9,730 nt of DNA, taken from Myxococcaceae bacterium. GTDB taxonomy: Bacteria; Myxococcota; Myxococcia; Myxococcales; Myxococcaceae. A model generated the notes under the pieces. That model was not told the origin of the DNA. It searched no databases and saw nothing but the letters and a program-made list of their open reading frames with translations. The DNA lies in assembly GCA_018262385.1 (NCBI GenBank), contig JAGSPQ010000120.1, positions 1 to 9,730 on the forward strand, given 5' to 3'. Of the stretch, positions 7,844 through 9,730 are shown piece by piece (position 1 is the stretch's first letter; the number at the start of each line of letters is the position of its first letter). The translations under genes were made by a program, and so were the position numbers.

Positions 7844-8155
7844 ATGCGATTGAACGTGAGCAAGGCTTCCACCTGTGCGCCGCCGAGCCCGAGCGAGGAC
7901 ACGCCCGACCGGAGGCCAGTCGAGGGGAAGGACGCCGACGAGGAGCTCGCGAGGTTGGCCAGGGCGCTGGGCCACCCGGCGCGGGTGCAGATCGTCCGGA
8001 ACGTGCTGCCGCTGGCGCAGTCCACCGTGTCGCAGCACCTGAAGGTGCTCAAGGAGGCCGGGTTGATCCGCGGAGAAATCGACGGCCCCCGCACCTGCTA
8101 CTGCATCGAGCCCCGCGCGCTGCGCCGCCTGAAGGCGCTGGTGGGGAGCCTGTAG
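7844..8155 (+). CDS. arsR: ArsR/SmtB-family regulator with apparent internal deletion of the metal-sensing segment
   Basis: This encodes 103 residues; ArsR proteins of this type are usually somewhat longer. [12 protein letters not shown] (41-52) matches the dimer/helix-2 region, and [18 protein letters not shown] (58-75) is the recognition helix. A wing follows with [11 protein letters not shown] (80-90; Cys85, Cys87). Between Arg52 and Asn53 (codons 7997-8002), about 14 residues usually present in relatives are missing. That segment normally holds the CVCG-type metalloid-binding cysteines and most of the first helix of the HTH. The frame is maintained, so this is an in-frame loss. The protein may be unable to sense arsenite in the usual way, may use Cys85/87 and Cys11 instead, or may be non-functional. 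ATG 7844 has GGAGA at 7831-7835; GTG 7856 is an alternative start. The stop TAG directly abuts the ATG of the fusion gene, giving a tight operon. Confidence 0.85.
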   Translation: MRLNVSKASTCAPPSPSEDTPDRRPVEGKDADEELARLARALGHPARVQIVRNVLPLAQSTVSQHLKVLKEAGLIRGEIDGPRTCYCIEPRALRRLKALVGSL

Positions 8156-9664
8156 ATGAGCGCGCTGACGAAGCGGCTGTCGTTCCTCGACCGGTACCTC
8201 ACCCTCTGGATCTTCCTCGCGATGGGGCTCGGCATCGCCCTCGGCTCTCTCGCCCCCGGGGTGGTGCCGGTGCTGAACGAGCTGAGCGTGGGGACCACCT
8301 CGCTGCCGATCGCGGTGGGGCTGGTGCTGATGATGTACCCGCCGCTGGCGAAGGTCCGTTACGAGGAGCTGCCCCGGGTCTTTCGCAACACCAGGGTGCT
8401 GGCGCTCTCGCTGGTGCAGAACTGGGTGGTCGGGCCGCTGCTGATGTTCGCCCTCGCCGTGCTCTTCCTGCGCGACAAGCCGGAATACATGGTGGGGCTG
8501 ATCCTGATCGGGCTGGCGCGGTGCATCGCGATGGTGATCGTGTGGAACGACCTCGCCGGCGGCGACACCGAGTACTGCGCCGGGCTGGTGGCCTTCAACT
8601 CGATCTTCCAGGTGCTCTTCTTCTCGCTCTACGCGTGGGTGTTGATCACGGTGGTGCCCGGCTGGCTGGGGCTGCAGGGCGCCGAGGTGCACTTCACCAT
8701 CGGTGACATCGCGCAGAGCGTCTTCATCTACCTCGGCATTCCCTTCCTCGCAGGGATGGCGAGCCGCTTCGGCCTGCGCGCGCTCAAAGGCGAGGCCTGG
8801 TACCGCACCGTCTTCATCCCGCGGATCTCGCCGATCACCCTCGTCGCGCTGCTGCTCACCATCGTGCTGATGTTCTCGCTCAAGGGTGAGGCGATCTTGC
8901 AGGTGCCGTTCGACGTGGTGCGCATCGCCGTGCCGCTGCTCATCTACTTCGTGGTGATGTTCTTCGTGTCCTTCTTCATGAGCCGCAGGGTGGGGGCGAC
9001 CTACGGCCAGACGGCGACGCTTTCATTCACCGCGGCGTCGAACAACTTCGAGCTGGCGATCGCGGTGGCGGTGGCCACCTTCGGGATGTCGCACGGAGCG
9101 GCGTTCGCGGCGGTGATCGGCCCGCTGGTCGAGGTGCCGGTGCTGATCGGCCTGGTGAACGTCGCCCTCCGGCTGCGCGAGCCCGGCCGCGGGCCAGACG
9201 CCGTGAGCTGGGAGGACGACGCCGCGGCGATCGCGGCGCTCGAACCCAGGCACGTGCTGTTCCTCTGCGTGGCGAACTCGGCGCGCAGCCAGATGGCGGA
9301 AGGGCTGGCCCGCGCGCTCGCGCCGGCAGGGGTGAAGATCTCGTCCGCCGGCTCGGAGCCGGCCCACCTCGACCCGCTGGCGGTGAAGGCGCTCGCCGAG
9401 TTGGGCCTCGACCTCCGCGGCCAGTACTCGAAGCGCGTGGAGGACGTCCCGACCCACGACGTCGACGTGGTGGTGACGCTGTGCTCGGAGCAGGTCTGCC
9501 CAGTCTTCCTCGGCAGAGCCAGACGCGTTCACTGGGGGCTGCCCGACCCGCGCGCGGTGCAGGGCGACGAAGAGACGCGGCTGCGGGCGTTTCGCCAGGT
9601 GCGGGACGAGCTGAACAATCGCCTCGTCCGGGTCTTCGGCTACTGTGCGCCGCCGCACCCATGA
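8156..9664 (+). CDS. ACR3-type arsenite exporter fused to thioredoxin-coupled arsenate reductase ArsC
   Basis: This is a 502-residue fusion. Residues 1-340 form the ACR3 permease of the BASS transporter superfamily, with about ten hydrophobic segments. The key transport residues are Cys123 in [13 protein letters not shown] and Glu299 in [11 protein letters not shown] short acidic linker (341-364) joins to an ArsC domain of the low-molecular-weight phosphatase fold (365-502). That domain has the P-loop CVANSAR (Cys371, Arg377; CX5R), a redox pair Cys443/Cys448 in [10 protein letters not shown], and the general acid Asp464 in LPDPR. The three cysteines fit the S. aureus pI258-type relay recycled by thioredoxin. 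The fusion should reduce arsenate at the membrane and export the arsenite. ACR3-ArsC fusions are known, for example Rv2643 of Mycobacterium tuberculosis. The start ATG follows the arsR stop with no gap, and a GGGGAG ribosome binding site lies within the end of arsR. Confidence 0.95.
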   Translation: MSALTKRLSFLDRYLTLWIFLAMGLGIALGSLAPGVVPVLNELSVGTTSLPIAVGLVLMMYPPLAKVRYEELPRVFRNTRVLALSLVQNWVVGPLLMFALAVLFLRDKPEYMVGLILIGLARCIAMVIVWNDLAGGDTEYCAGLVAFNSIFQVLFFSLYAWVLITVVPGWLGLQGAEVHFTIGDIAQSVFIYLGIPFLAGMASRFGLRALKGEAWYRTVFIPRISPITLVALLLTIVLMFSLKGEAILQVPFDVVRIAVPLLIYFVVMFFVSFFMSRRVGATYGQTATLSFTAASNNFELAIAVAVATFGMSHGAAFAAVIGPLVEVPVLIGLVNVALRLREPGRGPDAVSWEDDAAAIAALEPRHVLFLCVANSARSQMAEGLARALAPAGVKISSAGSEPAHLDPLAVKALAELGLDLRGQYSKRVEDVPTHDVDVVVTLCSEQVCPVFLGRARRVHWGLPDPRAVQGDEETRLRAFRQVRDELNNRLVRVFGYCAPPHP

Positions 9665-9730
9665 GCAAGAAGAAGCGCAGCGCCGATTCGGAGGAAGGGT
9701 TCTCGACGCTGATCGAGCGGGACTTCACCG
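9661..9730 (+). CDS. Unidentified gene, N-terminal part only (3' end outside window)
   Basis: ATG 9661-9663 overlaps the TGA stop of the ACR3-ArsC gene (ATGA), so translational coupling and membership of the same operon are likely. Only 23 residues are visible. They begin with a basic MSKKKR, followed by an acidic and polar stretch and then TLIERDFT. There is no signal peptide or recognisable motif, and no Shine-Dalgarno sequence is seen. The overlap is the main support for a real gene. A role linked to arsenic is possible but rests only on position. Confidence 0.6.
   Translation, partial: MSKKKRSADSEEGFSTLIERDFT

Noticed and set aside
7643..8692. A 349-codon minus frame opposite arsR and the start of the fusion gene
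   Set aside because: It is His/Gln/Arg-rich with no recognisable domain, as expected for the complement of membrane-protein codons.
6214..8706. An 830-codon + strand frame opposite arsA and across arsR and the fusion gene
   Set aside because: It conflicts with arsA, arsR and the ACR3-ArsC gene, all supported by conserved catalytic or binding residues; its own composition is typical of an antisense shadow.

Overview
This is a high-GC window with strongly GC-biased third codon positions, densely packed genes and few Shine-Dalgarno sequences. The Cys-rich von Willebrand factor A (VWA) protein, the RsbRD-type kinase and the style of the arsenic genes suggest a myxobacterium (Myxococcota). That assignment comes from protein resemblance recalled from memory, not from a search.

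Layout. (1) 1-427: the C-terminal part of a Cys-rich VWA-domain protein on +. (2) 497-1036: a small lipoprotein on +, whose stop codon abuts that of (3) 1037-1918, a stand-alone 5'-3' exonuclease/flap-endonuclease-like protein on -. (4) 2096-3130: mreB on +, divergent from the exonuclease and followed by a terminator-like hairpin rather than mreC. (5) 3228-5171: a soluble PAS-PAS histidine kinase with an RsbRD-like N-terminal domain. (6) 5196-5738: a glutathione peroxidase-like thiol peroxidase with a predicted signal peptide, close behind the kinase. (7) 5845-9664: an arsenic-resistance locus. arsA lies on -. Divergent from it on + is an arsR-like gene followed with no spacing by an ACR3-ArsC fusion gene. 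A further gene begins at 9661 in an ATGA overlap and runs out of the window.

In the arsenic locus the ArsC half of the fusion should reduce arsenate to arsenite, the ACR3 half should export arsenite, and ArsA may energise ACR3. ArsA keeps both ATPase halves and the three metalloid-binding cysteines. The regulator is the odd part: it aligns with ArsR proteins on both sides of a gap of about 14 residues, and the gap removes the usual CxC metalloid-sensing motif and most of the first helix of the helix-turn-helix. The 241-bp divergent region holds repeated AATCGCAA half-sites, a perfect 9-bp inverted repeat and a possible 37-codon CxxC-containing ORF ending 2 nt before arsA.

No CRISPR array, insertion sequence, tRNA, rRNA or phage gene was seen, and no gene-free stretch exceeds about 240 bp. 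The best leads are the ArsR deletion, the divergent operator region and the truncated gene behind the fusion. I found no clear evidence of a wholly new multi-gene system.
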